35,663 nt of DNA from Deltaproteobacteria bacterium (lineage in GTDB: Bacteria > Desulfobacterota > Desulfarculia > Adiutricales > Adiutricaceae). The stretch lies in contig JAISMU010000093.1 in the NCBI GenBank assembly GCA_031276635.1, positions 1-35,663 on the forward strand, given 5' to 3'. The position numbers and the translations under genes are program-made. Position 1 is the stretch's first letter; every line of letters begins with the position of its first letter. The notes below the pieces were generated by a model. The model had not been told where the DNA came from and made no database searches. It saw nothing but the letters and a program-made list of their open reading frames with translations. Shown here in pieces: positions 34,060 through 35,663 of the stretch.

Positions 34060-35107
34060 TTCTCAGCTCCCCGCCGCCTTAGAATGGGCCCAGGTCATCG
34101 GGCTGGAGGAACCGGGCGAGTCGCCTCAAGTTTGCCCCTTGGCTGGCGAGGCTTCCGGGCGGCGATATTTTCGGTTAATCTGGTCAGATCCCTCCCAAGG
34201 TCTCAATTCGCCAATTTCCAAGGACTTATCGCTAAAATCTCAAGTTCTGATGATTGGCCCGGATCCGCGGGAAAATCGGATTTGGCGGGACTTTGGCGAC
34301 CGTCTGGGGCAAAAATTGCGTTTGCCCAAGATTATCGCGGCTGATGAGGATCGGGGTTTTTTCTTGATTGAGGATCTGGGCGAGGAACGACTCGATCGCC
34401 TGGTTAAAATTTCTTCCCCTGAAGAGCGAAGAGACTATTACCTTTTGGTGGCCAGGCTACTGGCGGACTGGCACGCGCAAGCCCTGGATCTGGTCCAAGG
34501 CTCTCCTTGTTTAAATTACAACTTAGACTATACCCCAGAATTTGCCTACCAAATGGAATGGGGTTACTTTTTACGAGGTTTAAATTTTCTCGACCTGACA
34601 TTTGACCCTAGTTCGCTGTCAGAGGAAGGATTACGACTTTCAAAAATTCCGTGTTTCCCCAGGATCTTTATTCATCGAGATTTTCAAAGCCGGAATCTTA
34701 TTAGATTTAAAGGGATTTTTTTCGCTCTTGATTGGCAAGGGGCCAGAATTGGGCCGGCGTCTTATGATCTAGCGAGCCTTCTCTGGGATCCTTACGTGGA
34801 CCTTGAGGATGAGGTCAAGACCCAATGCCTGGAAGCTTATCAAACCATTCGGCCGGAAAAACATCTGGCGGAAAGTCTGGCCATGATCGCTCCTTTGAGA
34901 CTGGCTCAGGCCACTGGAGCCTATTGTCATCTGGCTCAGCGAGGGTTACCTTATGGCCCTTGTCTTGTTCCAGCGTTAACTCGGTTGGCCAAGGTTTTGC
35001 GGGATTATCCCGCGAATTCAGGTTTTCCCAATTCGTTAGCCTTGATTGACCAAGCCCTGGAAAAAGCGCGCGAGCTTTACCCTTGGAGCCCAGAGGAGTT
35101 CTCATGA
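34043..35107 (+). CDS. Aminoglycoside-phosphotransferase-fold sugar kinase, AmgK-like
   Basis: This 354-aa APH-fold kinase likely phosphorylates the anomeric position of MurNAc/GlcNAc. An N-terminal ATP-binding lobe (GEASGRRYFRL, 35-45) leads to IEDLGEERLD (109-118). The catalytic loop is FIHRDFQSRN (209-218: Asp213, Asn218) and the metal-binding Asp230 is in ALDWQGARIGPASYDLASLL. This HRDFQSRN/DWQ form is typical of AmgK and related choline-kinase-like proteins. A strong GGAGGGGAGG lies before the ATG. It overlaps the nucleotidyltransferase gene by 17 bp and der by 4 bp. Substrate assignment rests mainly on the neighbouring MurU-like gene. Confidence 0.78.
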   Translation: MESGIDSQLPAALEWAQVIGLEEPGESPQVCPLAGEASGRRYFRLIWSDPSQGLNSPISKDLSLKSQVLMIGPDPRENRIWRDFGDRLGQKLRLPKIIAADEDRGFFLIEDLGEERLDRLVKISSPEERRDYYLLVARLLADWHAQALDLVQGSPCLNYNLDYTPEFAYQMEWGYFLRGLNFLDLTFDPSSLSEEGLRLSKIPCFPRIFIHRDFQSRNLIRFKGIFFALDWQGARIGPASYDLASLLWDPYVDLEDEVKTQCLEAYQTIRPEKHLAESLAMIAPLRLAQATGAYCHLAQRGLPYGPCLVPALTRLAKVLRDYPANSGFPNSLALIDQALEKARELYPWSPEEFS

Positions 35108-35663
35108 GTGTTATCGCCCTGGTGGGACGGCCCAATGTTGGCAAATCCTCTCTTTTCAACCGTTTGTTGCGCCGCTCCGCCGCTTTGGTGGACAATCGGC
35201 CTGGAGTGACCAGGGATCGCCATTATGGGCGTTTGACGGTGGAGGGCCGAGAAGGGTTATTGGTTGACACCGGCGGTTTTGAGTTGGGCTCTGAGCCTCT
35301 GGCCAGCCCCATCAACGAGCAGATTCGCCTGGCCTTGGAGGAGTGCGATCTGGCGGTTTTAGTGGTTGACGGTCTTTTGGGGATTCATCCCCGCGACGCC
35401 GAGTTGGCTGACCTCATCCGTCGCTCAGGCCGCCCGGCTGTGGTGGCGGTCAACAAACTTGACTCCCAGGAAAAAGAGAGCCTGGCCCTGGAATTTCACC
35501 AACTGGGCCTGGAAAACCTTTACCCCGTTTCGGCCGCGAATGGCCTGGGCGTCAGCTTGTTAAGCGAGGCAATTTTTCCTTACTTGACTGAGACCTCGGA
35601 TGAGGCGACCCAGGAGGCCCCCAGAATCGCGGTTATTGGTCGGCCCAACGCCGGCAAATCCTC
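35104..35663 (+). CDS. der: Ribosome-associated double GTPase Der (EngA), truncated by window end
   Basis: The first 186 residues are present. The first G domain starts at residue 1: G1 GRPNVGKS, RPGVTRD, G3 DTGG, G4 NKLD, and G5 region SAANG. Near residue 179 the second G domain begins with IAVIGRPNAGKS, which is diagnostic of the tandem-GTPase Der rather than Era or MnmE. Der is needed for 50S subunit maturation. GAGGAG lies 5 nt before the ATG, and the start overlaps the previous stop (ATGA). The second G domain and KH-like C-terminus lie beyond the window. Confidence 0.96.
   Translation, partial: MSVIALVGRPNVGKSSLFNRLLRRSAALVDNRPGVTRDRHYGRLTVEGREGLLVDTGGFELGSEPLASPINEQIRLALEECDLAVLVVDGLLGIHPRDAELADLIRRSGRPAVVAVNKLDSQEKESLALEFHQLGLENLYPVSAANGLGVSLLSEAIFPYLTETSDEATQEAPRIAVIGRPNAGKS

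Noticed and set aside
1-35663. CRISPR arrays, tRNA and rRNA genes
   Set aside because: No regularly spaced repeats with unique spacers and no cloverleaf or rRNA-like sequence were seen on reading; a covariance-model scan would be decisive.

Overview
This window looks like chromosome from a high-GC, Gram-negative, Deltaproteobacteria/Desulfobacterota-type bacterium. The reasons are a PUFA-synthase-like lipid synthase, TatC, Mpl-type murein recycling, and the compact T. thermophilus/Bacillus-like MetG with a C-terminal tRNA-binding domain. The lineage is inferred from gene character only. Many decayed insertion sequences, separated by very AT-rich islands, suggest a genome that has gone through transposon expansion and decay.

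Layout. (1) 1-2184: an AT-rich island with an IS630 relic, an intact C5-cytosine DNA methyltransferase with no visible restriction partner, and two further transposase relics (IS1380-like, IS1182-like). (2) 2185-17528, minus strand, very GC-rich: a tightly packed set transcribed as a PfaA-like megasynthase, then a PfaC-like megasynthase with a fused acyltransferase, then a uracil-DNA-glycosylase-like protein, a class I glutamine-amidotransferase-like hydrolase, TatC and MobA. Three of the junctions are ATGA/GTGA overlaps. (3) 17529-20892: leader of the lipid-synthase operon, two copies of a roughly 45-bp repeat, and between them a decayed gene that joined a DUF4338 (DruA-like) domain to an IS701-type transposase. 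(4) 20893-22986: a large AAA-ATPase-like/DUF1703 protein. (5) 22987-25041: no confident gene; a 705-bp element with perfect 25-bp terminal inverted repeats and an AT-rich desert. (6) 25042-35663, plus strand: a promoter and a possible attenuator, then a dense operon metG-trkA-trkH-mpl-rnc-era-murU-like-amgK-like-der, with der cut by the window end.

How the genes work together. The two megasynthases together carry KS, CLF, AT, three ACPs, KR and two double-hotdog FabA-like dehydratases. This is the core of a PUFA-type iterative synthase, but no enoyl reductase (PfaD) or phosphopantetheinyl transferase (PfaE) is encoded here. The AT of the first protein has lost its catalytic serine, and the only intact AT is fused into the second. 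In the plus-strand operon, Mpl, the MurU-like nucleotidyltransferase and the AmgK-like kinase form a coherent UDP-MurNAc salvage module placed among RNA-processing and ribosome-assembly genes (rnc, era, der) and a Trk potassium-uptake pair.

Most interesting items: the rearranged two-gene lipid synthase with a dead AT and a translationally coupled UDG-like protein; the DUF4338-IS701 fusion relic; possible RNA switches ahead of pfaA and metG; and the dyad-bearing repeat ahead of the DUF1703 gene.
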